Below, one piece after another: positions 1-7,154 of a stretch of 9,361 nt of DNA. Every line of letters begins with the position of its first letter. Positions within the stretch are counted from its first letter, which is position 1. The notes beneath the pieces were generated by a model. It ran no database searches. It was given only the letters and a program-made list of their open reading frames with translations, and was not told the origin of the DNA. Origin of the DNA: Bacteroidota bacterium (lineage in GTDB: Bacteria; Bacteroidota; Bacteroidia; Bacteroidales; UBA1556); the NCBI GenBank assembly GCA_003973505.1, contig QNXT01000289.1, positions 1 to 9,361 of the forward strand, written 5' to 3'. A program made the position numbers and the translations under genes.

Positions 1-851
1 GGGCGAACAATAACACCCAGCTTAAAATTCACTCCACTTCCGTGAGTTTCAAGGTAATCATCCTTAAAAAATTTATAAAAATTAGCAATGGTATCGGCTC
101 GATCTTCTTCCATATAGGATGTTTCTTCATAATATCTTAAAAAGGGAAAACCGATACTACCACCAATATAAAACACATCATTATACGTACTTCCAAAGCT
201 CATTGTCAATTCATTAATGGAGCCCCAAGTATTCTTATTCAATTCTTGGTAAACACCACCATCAGCCAAAGGGCTTGTATAAGCCAAGGCACCATTGGGC
301 AAACGAACGGTATCGTCCAACAAATAATTAAACCAAGCTAAATTGGTTGAAAACGGATCCAAATCGTCGGGATGTTGACCGTAGGCTCTTATCTGATAAT
401 CAGAAATTAAGGATGAAGTCGTATTTTCATTTGTAATTTGATAACGATGATTGAAATTGGCCAAACGATTTACTCCAACCCCAAACTGAAAAAACTTCCA
501 GCCTTTTATAGATTTATCTCCTGCCACAAAGACTAATCCATAGTTATTCATATTGAAGTTATTCTTATGATCAGAGCCTTTATAACCATTTAAATCAGAA
601 CTCGTATTTGATAAATAAAAGGTAGGTGTTAAGCTTAATTCTGACTTTTTATAAAGCCCTATTCCCGCAGGATTAATACTTAATGAAGAAAAATCGGCAC
701 CTACTGCACCAAAAGCACCACCGTGAGCCAAAGAACGCGCTGTACCACCCACACTGGTTCGCGAATAGCGTAAGACATCCACACTATTTTGCGCCAATGC
801 AATGCCACTGCTAAACAAACTAATTAAAACGATGTATATATATTTTTTCAT
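1..851 (-). CDS. FadL/OmpP1/TodX-like outer-membrane transport protein, C-terminus outside window
   Basis: This is an open frame of 283 codons from the ATG at 851 to the left edge, with no stop, so the C-terminal part is missing. The first 20 residues form a clear Sec signal peptide: two lysines, a hydrophobic core (IYIVLISLF) and an ALA-Q cleavage site. The mature start contains SVGGTARSLAHGGAFGAVGA and then INPAGIGLYKKSELS. This pattern is known from the N-terminal plug and first strand of Bacteroidota members of the FadL/OmpP1/TodX family, which are 14-stranded outer-membrane barrels that let hydrophobic compounds through. Alternating aromatic/polar stretches follow, as expected of beta strands. 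The family is usually about 450-550 residues, so roughly half is present. The substrate cannot be told. The gene lies 41 bp downstream of the lipoprotein gene on the same strand, probably co-transcribed. The family call is good; the function is inferred. Confidence 0.82.
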   Translation of the reverse strand, partial: MKKYIYIVLISLFSSGIALAQNSVDVLRYSRTSVGGTARSLAHGGAFGAVGADFSSLSINPAGIGLYKKSELSLTPTFYLSNTSSDLNGYKGSDHKNNFNMNNYGLVFVAGDKSIKGWKFFQFGVGVNRLANFNHRYQITNENTTSSLISDYQIRAYGQHPDDLDPFSTNLAWFNYLLDDTVRLPNGALAYTSPLADGGVYQELNKNTWGSINELTMSFGSTYNDVFYIGGSIGFPFLRYYEETSYMEEDRADTIANFYKFFKDDYLETHGSGVNFKLGVIVR

Positions 852-892
852 AATGCTATTTATTTACAATATTATAAGAGAGCTCTAAAGTT

Positions 893-2479
893 TTATCGAC
901 GTGGTCGGCTACTTGAACTTGATGAACGTGAGCTTGATGAACGGGAACCTGATGAAGACGATGAACTCCGTGAAGGAGAATAAGACGATCGACTTGAAGA
1001 AGAACTCCGCGATGGAGAATACGATGAACGACTTGAAGAAGTTCGTGAAGGTGTATAAGTAGCACGACTTGAGGACGACCTTCTTGAAGGTGAATAAGAA
1101 GAACGACTTGACGAAGAACGAGATGTTCTTGCAGGCGTATAACTTCTACTTGATGAACGTGAAGGAGTATAAGCTCGTGCAGTCGATGTTCTTGATCGTG
1201 AAGATGGATTATACGAACGACTAGTAGATCTGGTACTTCTATGCGATGTATTCGTACGTTGAACAGTGGAACGACTGGAACTGGGTCGTGTAGCTGTATA
1301 GCTCGAAGGTTTTTTATAACGCTTGCTTGCAGAAGTATTTGCTCTTGTTCCCGAATGTGCTGCTGTAGAAGCTGTAGTTGCAGACCTTGTTGCACTTACA
1401 GGGCGTCGTGCATCACCTGATTTAGAAGGTGAATAGTTTGTTCTTGTACCTGAGGCTGTAGTAGTAGTTGCCGCTGTAGCAGCGCCAGCTGCTGAAACGG
1501 TTTTACCTGAAACAGGAGTACTTGCAGCGCTGACTGGACGTCGTACATCACCCGATTTCGAAGGTGAATAAGTTGCATTACTATTTGATGCCGAACGATT
1601 TGCTGATGATACTACGGCTGCAGATGAAACAGGAGAAGCTGAATGTGCTCCCGCATTGGAACGAGTTGCCCCTCCACTTGCTACAGCGGCTGCTCCACTT
1701 GCTGAACGTGATGAAGGGTTTGTGCCACTTACCACCTTATTTGAGCGGTTGGATCGAGCGCTGCCATTGGAATTTCCACCACCTCTTCGTGGGCCATAAT
1801 AGCTATTCCCATAATGAGGGTTTCCATATCCATAATCAGGGTAATAACCACCACCTGGATAATATCCTCCACCTGCATAATAGCCATCCCAATAACCGTT
1901 ATAATAACCATTATTATAGCCTGACCAATAACCACCTCCATAATAAGGGTAGCCCCAACCATAATAAGGATAACCCCAACCATAGTATGGATAGCCCCAG
2001 CCATAACCTATTCCTATTCCAATAGACATTCCAAAACCACCACTATACCAAGGGTCGTTGTAGAATGGATCAGAAAGATAATAATTGTTAACATAAATTG
2101 GTTGATTGGAACCTTCATCATCGTAAGAATTGCTATTTGTGTAATAATCATCAAAATAACCTAGAGAATCATCCCCGTCACCATAAAATCGGCGTATTCT
2201 GGCTGAGTAGGAATAATCATAGTAATTATCCACTAATGAAGTATCAAATTGATCTCCATTTTCGTCCACAACAGCAGCCTCATTTTTATAAGATTGAACT
2301 TCCTTATTAATTTTTGCAAGTTTTTCCTCTTGGCGCTTCTTCTTTTTTTCCAATCGTTTTTCACGATAGGGATTATAAAAAGCATCATCTTCGTAAGCAG
2401 CAGCATCATAAGATGCGCTACATGAAGCCATTAAACTAATTATCGACAGAAGTCCAACTATTTTTGTAAGATTTTTCAT
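893..2479 (-). CDS. Low-complexity lipoprotein with Gly/Tyr-rich centre and Ser/Arg-rich tail
   Basis: The product is 528 residues. A signal peptide ends in the lipobox LMASC, so Cys20 should be lipidated by signal peptidase II and the protein anchored in the envelope. The mature chain is a series of biased blocks: a Lys/Glu-rich, probably helical stretch (about 39-65); an acidic Tyr/Asp-rich stretch (78-125); a Gly/Tyr block (147-230) with three GWGYPYY units; a Ser/Ala/Thr/Asn stretch (235-390) with a duplicated YSPSKSGD-RRPVSA segment; and a strongly basic Ser/Arg/Tyr tail (395-528) with seven Y[STN]P[SA] units, ending RPRR. No catalytic motif is visible. AGGAGA lies 8 bases before the ATG, supporting this start. 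Such Gly/Tyr-rich Bacteroidota lipoproteins are normally left as hypothetical. Pairing with the downstream outer-membrane barrel suggests a structural or surface role, but that is inference. The many open frames on either strand here are by-products of the repeats. Confidence 0.88.
   Translation of the reverse strand: MKNLTKIVGLLSIISLMASCSASYDAAAYEDDAFYNPYREKRLEKKKKRQEEKLAKINKEVQSYKNEAAVVDENGDQFDTSLVDNYYDYSYSARIRRFYGDGDDSLGYFDDYYTNSNSYDDEGSNQPIYVNNYYLSDPFYNDPWYSGGFGMSIGIGIGYGWGYPYYGWGYPYYGWGYPYYGGGYWSGYNNGYYNGYWDGYYAGGGYYPGGGYYPDYGYGNPHYGNSYYGPRRGGGNSNGSARSNRSNKVVSGTNPSSRSASGAAAVASGGATRSNAGAHSASPVSSAAVVSSANRSASNSNATYSPSKSGDVRRPVSAASTPVSGKTVSAAGAATAATTTTASGTRTNYSPSKSGDARRPVSATRSATTASTAAHSGTRANTSASKRYKKPSSYTATRPSSSRSTVQRTNTSHRSTRSTSRSYNPSSRSRTSTARAYTPSRSSSRSYTPARTSRSSSSRSSYSPSRRSSSSRATYTPSRTSSSRSSYSPSRSSSSSRSSYSPSRSSSSSSGSRSSSSRSSSSSSRPRR
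950..1213 (-). repeat. Degenerate coding repeat, Ser/Arg tail of the lipoprotein
   Basis: Residues 423-510 of the lipoprotein hold seven copies of Y[STN]P[SA] followed by a Ser/Arg run. The tyrosines are at 423, 437, 447, 462, 475, 487 and 500, so spacing is 10-15 residues (about 30-45 bp). The last copies are the most alike (YSPSRSSSSSRSS at 487 and 500), which suggests growth by local duplication. The unit never shifts frame. Confidence 0.8.
1394..1570 (-). repeat. Duplicated 14-residue block in the lipoprotein
   Basis: The segment YSPSKSGD[VA]RRPVSA occurs at residues 304-317 (1529-1570) and 349-362 (1394-1435), a period of 45 residues (135 bp). The DNA of the two copies is nearly the same, while the Ser/Ala/Thr spacer between them has diverged. 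Confidence 0.8.
1938..2000 (-). repeat. Three tandem 21-bp coding repeats (GWGYPYY)
   Basis: Units at 1938-1958, 1959-1979 and 1980-2000 are exactly 21 bp each and encode GWGYPYY three times in the Gly/Tyr block of the lipoprotein. They differ at only a few positions, mostly silent. The unit length keeps frame, so copy number could change without breaking the gene. Confidence 0.85.
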
Positions 2480-2486
2480 ACGCTAA

Positions 2487-2493
2487 TCTCCTA
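2487..2493 (-). promoter_or_regulatory. Shine-Dalgarno site of the lipoprotein gene
   Basis: The minus strand reads TAGGAGA, then eight bases, then the ATG at 2479. This is a recognisable Shine-Dalgarno match. It stands out because proS and tsaD here have only AT-rich leaders, as is common in Bacteroidota. It fixes the lipoprotein start. Confidence 0.6.
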
Positions 2494-2502
2494 TATTTTG
2501 TC

Positions 2503-2529
2503 ATTGAAACCCATTCGCTGCGTTTCAAT
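2503..2529. promoter_or_regulatory. 8-bp inverted repeat in divergent spacer, possible operator
   Basis: ATTGAAAC at 2503-2510 is the exact reverse complement of GTTTCAAT at 2522-2529, with an 11-base loop. It lies between the two divergent start codons, just upstream of the proS promoter box and in the lipoprotein leader. It could be a protein-binding site or an RNA hairpin in the lipoprotein 5' UTR. It may also be chance; the role is unproven. Confidence 0.4.
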
Positions 2530-2537
2530 TAATTATT

Positions 2538-2545
2538 TACTTTTG
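2538..2545 (+). promoter_or_regulatory. Bacteroidota-type -7 promoter box for proS
   Basis: TACTTTTG fits the TAnnTTTG -7 consensus of the Bacteroidota primary sigma factor exactly and is followed by CA, as often seen. The transcript would begin near 2552, giving a leader of about 45 bases before the proS ATG. I see no good TTTG at the -33 position, so it is a candidate only. Confidence 0.55.
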
Positions 2546-2597
2546 CACTTTGCAGCAAGCAGCCGCAAAATAACAAATACTATACCAAAAATACACA

Positions 2598-4073
2598 ATG
2601 GCTAAAAAAATTATTAGTAGAGAAGAGAATTATTCGCAATGGTATAACGATATCGTTATCAAAGCGGATTTGGCAGAAAATTCAGCAGTGCGTGGAAGCA
2701 TGGTTATCAAGCCTTATGGTTATGCAATATGGGAACGCATGCAAGCAGAACTAGATAGAATGTTTAAAGAAACCGGACACGAAAATGCATATTTCCCCTT
2801 ATTTATTCCGAAGTCTTTTTTCAGTAAAGAAGCAGCTCACGTTGAAGGATTTGCTAAAGAATGTGCCGTTGTTACCCATTACCGTTTGAAAAATGATGGT
2901 AAAGGAGGCGTTATGGTTGATCCTGATGCGAAACTTGAAGAAGAATTAATCGTTCGCCCAACTTCCGAAACCATTATTTGGGATACTTACCGCAAATGGG
3001 TTCAGTCGTGGCGCGATTTACCAATTTTGGTTAATCAATGGGCCAATGTGGTTCGATGGGAAATGCGTACTCGATTATTCTTGCGTACTGCAGAATTCCT
3101 ATGGCAAGAAGGTCATACTGCTCATGCTACAAAAGATGAAGCATTGGTTGAGGCAAAACAAATGTTGGGTGTTTATACCACCTTTGCAGAAAATTATATG
3201 GCAACGCCTGTACTTCAAGGAGTAAAGACTGAGAATGAACGTTTTGCCGGCGCATTGGAGACTTACTGTATTGAGGCCTTGATGCAAGATGGAAAGGCTT
3301 TGCAAGCAGGAACATCACATTTCTTAGGACAGAATTTTGCCAAAGCTTTTGATGTAAAGTTTTTGAGTAAAGAGAATAAGTTGGAATATGTTTGGGCAAC
3401 CTCATGGGGTGTTTCTACCCGATTAATGGGTGCATTAATTATGACGCATTCAGATGATCAGGGTTTGGTATTACCTCCAAAGCTCGCTCCTTACCAAGTA
3501 GTTATTGTTCCTATTTACCGCAAAGGTGAAGAAATGGAAATGACCATTGCCAAGGGTAAAGAAATAAAAGCGGATTTAGAGCGTGTTGGAATTCGTGTAA
3601 AACTTGATGATCGCGACACACAAAAACCAGGTTTCAAATTTGCCGAATGGGAATTAAAAGGAGTACCATTGCGTATTGCTATTGGACCTCGTGATTTGCA
3701 AAACAACACTGTGGAACTTGCACGTCGTGATACACTTAGTAAGGAAGTCACTCCCATGGAAGGTCTTCGTGATAAAATATTAGACTTGATGGATGAGATT
3801 CAAGACAGTCTGTATAATCGCGCATTAAAATTCCGTAATGAGAATACTCATGAGGCCAATTCTTGGGATGAGTTTAAGGATATCATCAAAAATAAAGGTG
3901 GGTTTGTATTGGCTCATTGGGATGGTACAAGCGAAACGGAAAACAAAATTAAAGACGAAACAAAAGCAACCATCCGAAGCATTCCTTTGGACTACGAAGA
4001 GTCGGAAGAAGGAAAATGTATTTATACAGGAAAGCCTTCGAAAGGACGTGTTGTTTTTGCTAAAGCATACTAA
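2598..4073 (+). CDS. proS: Prolyl-tRNA synthetase, short archaeal/eukaryotic-type
   Basis: This class II aminoacyl-tRNA synthetase (491 aa, cytoplasmic) activates proline with ATP and loads it on tRNA-Pro. The catalytic core is complete: the [20 protein letters not shown] region near motif 1 (33-52), the RPTSE proline-binding stretch (120-124), motif 2 with [21 protein letters not shown] (154-174), and motif 3 with [20 protein letters not shown] (271-290). The anticodon-binding domain begins about 297 ([11 protein letters not shown]). The C-terminal domain ends in FAKAY; a terminal Tyr is conserved in this type. The bacterial-type editing insertion between motifs 2 and 3 is absent, which explains the length. 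Only one Cys (474) lies in the C-terminal domain, so the four-Cys zinc site of archaeal relatives seems lost. The ATG at 2598 has no Shine-Dalgarno match but fits the family start ([19 protein letters not shown]). The gene diverges from the lipoprotein gene. Confidence 0.97.
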   Translation: MAKKIISREENYSQWYNDIVIKADLAENSAVRGSMVIKPYGYAIWERMQAELDRMFKETGHENAYFPLFIPKSFFSKEAAHVEGFAKECAVVTHYRLKNDGKGGVMVDPDAKLEEELIVRPTSETIIWDTYRKWVQSWRDLPILVNQWANVVRWEMRTRLFLRTAEFLWQEGHTAHATKDEALVEAKQMLGVYTTFAENYMATPVLQGVKTENERFAGALETYCIEALMQDGKALQAGTSHFLGQNFAKAFDVKFLSKENKLEYVWATSWGVSTRLMGALIMTHSDDQGLVLPPKLAPYQVVIVPIYRKGEEMEMTIAKGKEIKADLERVGIRVKLDDRDTQKPGFKFAEWELKGVPLRIAIGPRDLQNNTVELARRDTLSKEVTPMEGLRDKILDLMDEIQDSLYNRALKFRNENTHEANSWDEFKDIIKNKGGFVLAHWDGTSETENKIKDETKATIRSIPLDYEESEEGKCIYTGKPSKGRVVFAKAY

Positions 4074-4240
4074 CTTCGGCAAGATCAGCTGCCAAGCTTC
4101 AGCCTTCCGACAAACATAAAGTAAACTAAGCTACCTTGCTGTTTCCTGAGCTTGTCGAAGGGCAGCTACCAAGCTTCGACAGGCTCAGCTACCAAGTTGG
4201 TTCTAAGCCTGTCGAAGGAGTTTAGTCAATCGACAGGCAA
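4074..4240. repeat. Cluster of REP-like palindromic repeats between proS and mazG
   Basis: The cluster begins at the base after the proS stop. A 23-bp unit starting CTTCG[GA]CA[AG]G occurs at 4074-4096 and 4174-4196. The arm CTGAGCTTGTCGAAG (4146-4160) pairs with CTTCGACAGGCTCAG (4174-4188) through one G-T wobble. CTTCGACAGGC (4174-4184) also pairs exactly with GCCTGTCGAAG (4207-4217), which in turn pairs over 9 bp with TCGACAGGC (4230-4238). AGCT[AG]CCAAG occurs three times. From memory, CTTCGACAAGCTCAG-type palindromes are scattered repeats in many bacterial genomes. The stems could stabilise or end the proS transcript. No transposase is present. Confidence 0.75.
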
Positions 4241-4278
4241 TTAATGCTGAACATTAAACATTTTTATACGCAATATTG

Positions 4279-5058
4279 ATGGATCAAGACCCTAGATTAA
4301 AAGCTTTTGAGCGATTGCTCAATATAATGGACGACTTACGTAAAAGTTGCCCTTGGGATAAAGAGCAAACCATGGAGAGCTTACGTCATCTTACCATCGA
4401 AGAAACCTACGAACTTTCGGATGCTATTCTTAGTAACGACCTGGAGGAAGTAAAAAAAGAAGTGGGCGATTTAATGCTTCATCTTGTTTTTTACGCCAAG
4501 ATTGGAAGTGAGAAAAAAGCTTTTGATATCACGGATGTACTCAATGGTATTAGTGAGAAACTCATTCATCGCCACCCACATATATACGGTGATATTACCG
4601 TAGTTGACGCGGAGGAAGTGAAAAATAATTGGGAAAAGCTTAAACTTCAAGAAGGAAAAAAATCGGTACTTGAAGGGGTTCCAAAATCGATGCCTCCATT
4701 GGTAAAAGCCTATCGTATTCAGGAGAAGGTAAAAGGTGTTGGCTTTGACTGGGAGCGTCCTGAACAAGTATGGGAAAAAGTAGAAGAAGAGTTGAATGAA
4801 TTAAAAGCTGAAGTGGATAGTGGCGTTTCGAAGGAGAAAATTGAGGGCGAATTTGGAGACTTGCTTTTCTCTTTGGTTAACTATGCAAGATTTATTGATA
4901 TAAATCCTGAGGATGCTTTGGAAAAAACGAATCGAAAATTCATAAAGCGTTTTCAGTTTCTTGAAAAAGCTGCCCAGAAAAATCAGAAAGAACTAAAAGA
5001 CATGAGCCTTGCCGAAATGGATGTTTTTTGGGAACAAGCAAAAAAGTTTGACCAATAA
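4279..5058 (+). CDS. mazG: Nucleoside triphosphate pyrophosphohydrolase MazG
   Basis: The protein (259 aa) matches the full-length two-domain MazG type (E. coli MazG is 263 aa), which splits NTPs to NMP and pyrophosphate and is thought to remove abnormal nucleotides. The start carries the conserved CPWDKEQT (24-31). The first MazG domain has EETYE (41-45) and EVGD (61-64); the second has EEELNE (169-174) and EFGD (191-194). Both sets supply the acidic Mg-binding residues (E-E-x-x-E and E-x-x-D), so both look intact. The RHPHIYGD stretch (98-105) and the EGVPKSMPPLVKAYRIQEK linker (132-150) are also typical. The ATG at 4279 is preferred over the adjacent in-frame TTG at 4276. The stop overlaps the next gene by one base (TAATG), so the two are probably translated together. 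Confidence 0.95.
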   Translation: MDQDPRLKAFERLLNIMDDLRKSCPWDKEQTMESLRHLTIEETYELSDAILSNDLEEVKKEVGDLMLHLVFYAKIGSEKKAFDITDVLNGISEKLIHRHPHIYGDITVVDAEEVKNNWEKLKLQEGKKSVLEGVPKSMPPLVKAYRIQEKVKGVGFDWERPEQVWEKVEEELNELKAEVDSGVSKEKIEGEFGDLLFSLVNYARFIDINPEDALEKTNRKFIKRFQFLEKAAQKNQKELKDMSLAEMDVFWEQAKKFDQ

Positions 5059-5942
5059 TGAAGTCTCCGAGATATTCGTATAAAGGTCTGATACTATTAA
5101 TCCTTTTTTTATGGGGTTTTCAGGAAAATCAAGCCCAACAACTAAATGACTCTACCCAAAATTGTGGAGTAAATAAAACCTATTTCAAATCGCTATGGAC
5201 TGATGGTAAAGACCTTGCAATCAGCCCTGCATATTGGAGCACCGGCGAATGGATTGCCGCGGGAGGCGTGGTAGCCACCACTGCAATACTTTTTACACAA
5301 GATGAAGCCATAGCAAGTTATATGCGAGGTTTACCCACCGAAGGTTTCGACAAAGCCAATGAGTACTTCTTCGATCCTTTCGGAAAAATGTATTATACCC
5401 TTCCTTTGATGGGAGCATTTTACATTTATGGTGCAGCGGCTCATAAAACAAAACCCAAAGTAGTAGCTATGGATTTTGTAAAAGCAAGTTTATATTCTGG
5501 AATAATCGTAACGGTAATTAAACATTTGGCTCATCGTCATCGTCCTTATCAAACCGATCCTTTAAATGCACATTTATGGGATGGTCCTTCAACTGACGAC
5601 TGGGGGCATACTTCCTTTGCTTCGGGGCATACCATTATGGCTTTTACTTTTGCAAGCGTTATTGGCACACATTATAAGAAAACCATTTGGGTACCGGTTT
5701 TGACTTATAGCTTAGCCGCTTTGGAAGGATATTCTCGTATGCGAGCCGATAAACATTGGGCAAGTGATGTATTTGTTGGAGCTGCTTTAGGATATGCTAT
5801 TGGAACATTTGTAGTAAATCAAGACCATTGCAAATTAAAAGTGAGCCCAATGATGGGAAGCAATTATATGGGCTTAGGTTTTAGCTATTCTTTTAATAAG
5901 GCTCCTATGCTTATTGGAACAAATCGCCAAATGGCGGATTAA
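5058..5942 (+). CDS. PAP2-family phosphatase with signal peptide
   Basis: The 294-aa protein has all three motifs of the PAP2/acid phosphatase superfamily: K155-x6-R162-P163 (KHLAHRHRP), S189-G190-H191 (FASGHT), and S226-R-x5-H233-x3-D237 (SRMRADKHWASD). The histidines are the nucleophile and general acid/base. An N-terminal hydrophobic segment (about 10-21), then QENQAQ, looks like a signal peptide, and hydrophobic segments lie near 66-80, 114-126, 142-155, 192-203 and 238-253, so it acts in the envelope. Family members remove phosphate from lipids such as undecaprenyl pyrophosphate, phosphatidate or lipid A; the substrate cannot be told here. After the last motif a tail ends with YMGLGFSYSF, which looks like a beta strand and is not part of the PAP2 core. 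The start overlaps the mazG stop by one base. Confidence 0.93.
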   Translation: MKSPRYSYKGLILLILFLWGFQENQAQQLNDSTQNCGVNKTYFKSLWTDGKDLAISPAYWSTGEWIAAGGVVATTAILFTQDEAIASYMRGLPTEGFDKANEYFFDPFGKMYYTLPLMGAFYIYGAAAHKTKPKVVAMDFVKASLYSGIIVTVIKHLAHRHRPYQTDPLNAHLWDGPSTDDWGHTSFASGHTIMAFTFASVIGTHYKKTIWVPVLTYSLAALEGYSRMRADKHWASDVFVGAALGYAIGTFVVNQDHCKLKVSPMMGSNYMGLGFSYSFNKAPMLIGTNRQMAD

Positions 5943-5953
5943 TAGTTTTAAGT

Positions 5954-5984
5954 ATAATAAAGTAATTGTTCGTTATTATTTTTT
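5954..5984 (+). terminator. Weak terminator-like hairpin after the PAP2 gene
   Basis: ATAATAA (5954-5960) pairs with TTATTAT (5973-5979) and runs into six Ts (5979-5984), 11 bases after the PAP2 stop. Placement and T-run fit an intrinsic terminator. The stem is only A-T pairs with a 12-base loop, so it would be unstable. Confidence 0.3.
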
Positions 5985-6001
5985 ACCTTGTTGATAGATA
6001 G

Positions 6002-6083
6002 AACTTTCCAAAAGTTACAGTTTAGTAATTACCTTATGATTATCAGACAATTATATTTTGACAAAGAAAACTTTTGGAAAGTT
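6002..6083. repeat. Perfect 15-bp inverted repeat in convergent spacer
   Basis: AACTTTCCAAAAGTT (6002-6016) and AACTTTTGGAAAGTT (6069-6083) are exact reverse complements 52 bases apart. Each arm is also a small hairpin (AACTTT, 3-base loop, AAAGTT). The element sits between the convergent ends of the PAP2 gene and tsaD, where it could shield 3' ends or act as a two-way terminator, though no T-run follows either arm. It could also be a short mobile palindrome. The 52-base centre has no coding frame. Confidence 0.7.
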
Positions 6084-6119
6084 TACCGAAGTATTAAAAT
6101 CATTACATCCTCTTAAAAT

Positions 6120-7139
6120 CTACGATTTGTGCAGTGCACGAGCATAAGGAGCAAAATCCAATCCGATAAATTCCTTTTTCAATAGCTTATAATATCCCGC
6201 AATGGCAATCATGGCGGCATTGTCCGTAGTAAACTGAAATGGTGGAATAAAAGCTTTCCATCCATATTGCTTTTCGCCATCCATAATGGCTTGGCGCAAA
6301 CCCGAATTAGCCGAAACGCCACCCGCTAAAGCAATCTGACGAATACCTGTTTCACGCGACGCTCTCTTCAATTTACCCATCAATATTTCAATAATAATTC
6401 GTTGCATGGAGGCTGCTAAATCTGCTTGATTTTCCTCAATAAAGTTGGGGTTCTTCTTTAGATTATCGCGAATAAAATACAGAAAGGACGTTTTAATGCC
6501 ACTAAAACTATAATCCAGGCCTTGAATTTTTGGTTTCGGAAATTCAAAAGCATGTGCATTTCCCACTTTCGCCAGTCGGTCGATATGAGGACCACCAGGA
6601 TAAGTCAAACCCAGAATTTTAGCCGTTTTATCAAAAGCTTCACCAGCAGCATCATCAATGGTTTTACCAATAATTTCCATATCAAAATAGTCGTTTACTT
6701 TTACTATTTGCGAATGCCCACCCGAAACGGTAAGACATAAAAAAGGAAAGTCGGGCGTATCTTGACCATTCATATCGATAAAGTGAGCAAGAATATGCGC
6801 CTGAAGATGATCCACCTCTAACATGGGAATATCCAAACTTAGCGAAAAGGCTTTGGCAAAAGAAGTTCCCACCAAAAGTGATCCTAAAAGCCCTGGGCCA
6901 CGAGTAAAAGCAATGGCCGAAATATCTTTTTTTGATATACCCGCTTCCGAAATAGCAGCTTGAATTACAGGGATTATATTTTGCTGATGTGCCCTCGAAG
7001 CCAATTCAGGCACTACCCCACCGTATTTAGTATGCACATCTTGATTTGCTATCACATTGGATAAAATTTTTCGTCCTTGCAAAATAGCCGCTGAAGTATC
7101 ATCGCATGATGATTCTATTCCGATAATTATTGGTTCCAT
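6120..7139 (-). CDS. tsaD: tRNA N6-threonylcarbamoyladenosine transferase TsaD
   Basis: TsaD (339 aa, Kae1/Qri7 family) moves the threonylcarbamoyl group from its AMP carrier to A37 of ANN-decoding tRNAs, working with TsaB and TsaE. Visible motifs: GIESSCDDTS (7-16), the metal-binding HLQAH (H111, H115), TVSGGHSQIV (137-146), GKTIDDAAGEAFDK (158-171), GLTYPGGPHIDRLA (177-190), GGVSANSGLR (273-282) and TTDNAAM with metal ligand D306. Length is normal. An in-frame TTG at 7157 would add six residues, but it lies in a TAnnTTTG promoter box, and the family begins just before GIESSCDD, so the ATG at 7139 is the start. phoH lies upstream on the same strand across 454 bp, so tsaD is probably transcribed on its own. 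It converges with the PAP2 gene. Confidence 0.97.
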   Translation of the reverse strand: MEPIIIGIESSCDDTSAAILQGRKILSNVIANQDVHTKYGGVVPELASRAHQQNIIPVIQAAISEAGISKKDISAIAFTRGPGLLGSLLVGTSFAKAFSLSLDIPMLEVDHLQAHILAHFIDMNGQDTPDFPFLCLTVSGGHSQIVKVNDYFDMEIIGKTIDDAAGEAFDKTAKILGLTYPGGPHIDRLAKVGNAHAFEFPKPKIQGLDYSFSGIKTSFLYFIRDNLKKNPNFIEENQADLAASMQRIIIEILMGKLKRASRETGIRQIALAGGVSANSGLRQAIMDGEKQYGWKAFIPPFQFTTDNAAMIAIAGYYKLLKKEFIGLDFAPYARALHKS

Positions 7140-7154
7140 AGTTTGAATTTGCCA

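Noticed and set aside
856..2310. Several overlapping open frames in other frames of the lipoprotein gene, some over 150 codons
   Set aside because: They are rich in His/Gln/Leu/Asn and follow the codon repeats of the real gene, which has a signal peptide, a lipobox and a Shine-Dalgarno site.
2503..2529. ATTGAAAC resembles the end of many CRISPR repeats
   Set aside because: There is one pair of inverted arms only, no direct repeats with spacers, and no cas gene in the window.
2566..2593. Minus-strand boxes TTATTTTG (2566-2573) and TATTTTTG (2586-2593) as lipoprotein promoters
   Set aside because: Either could work, but neither has a fitting -33 element and they compete, so I do not assign one.
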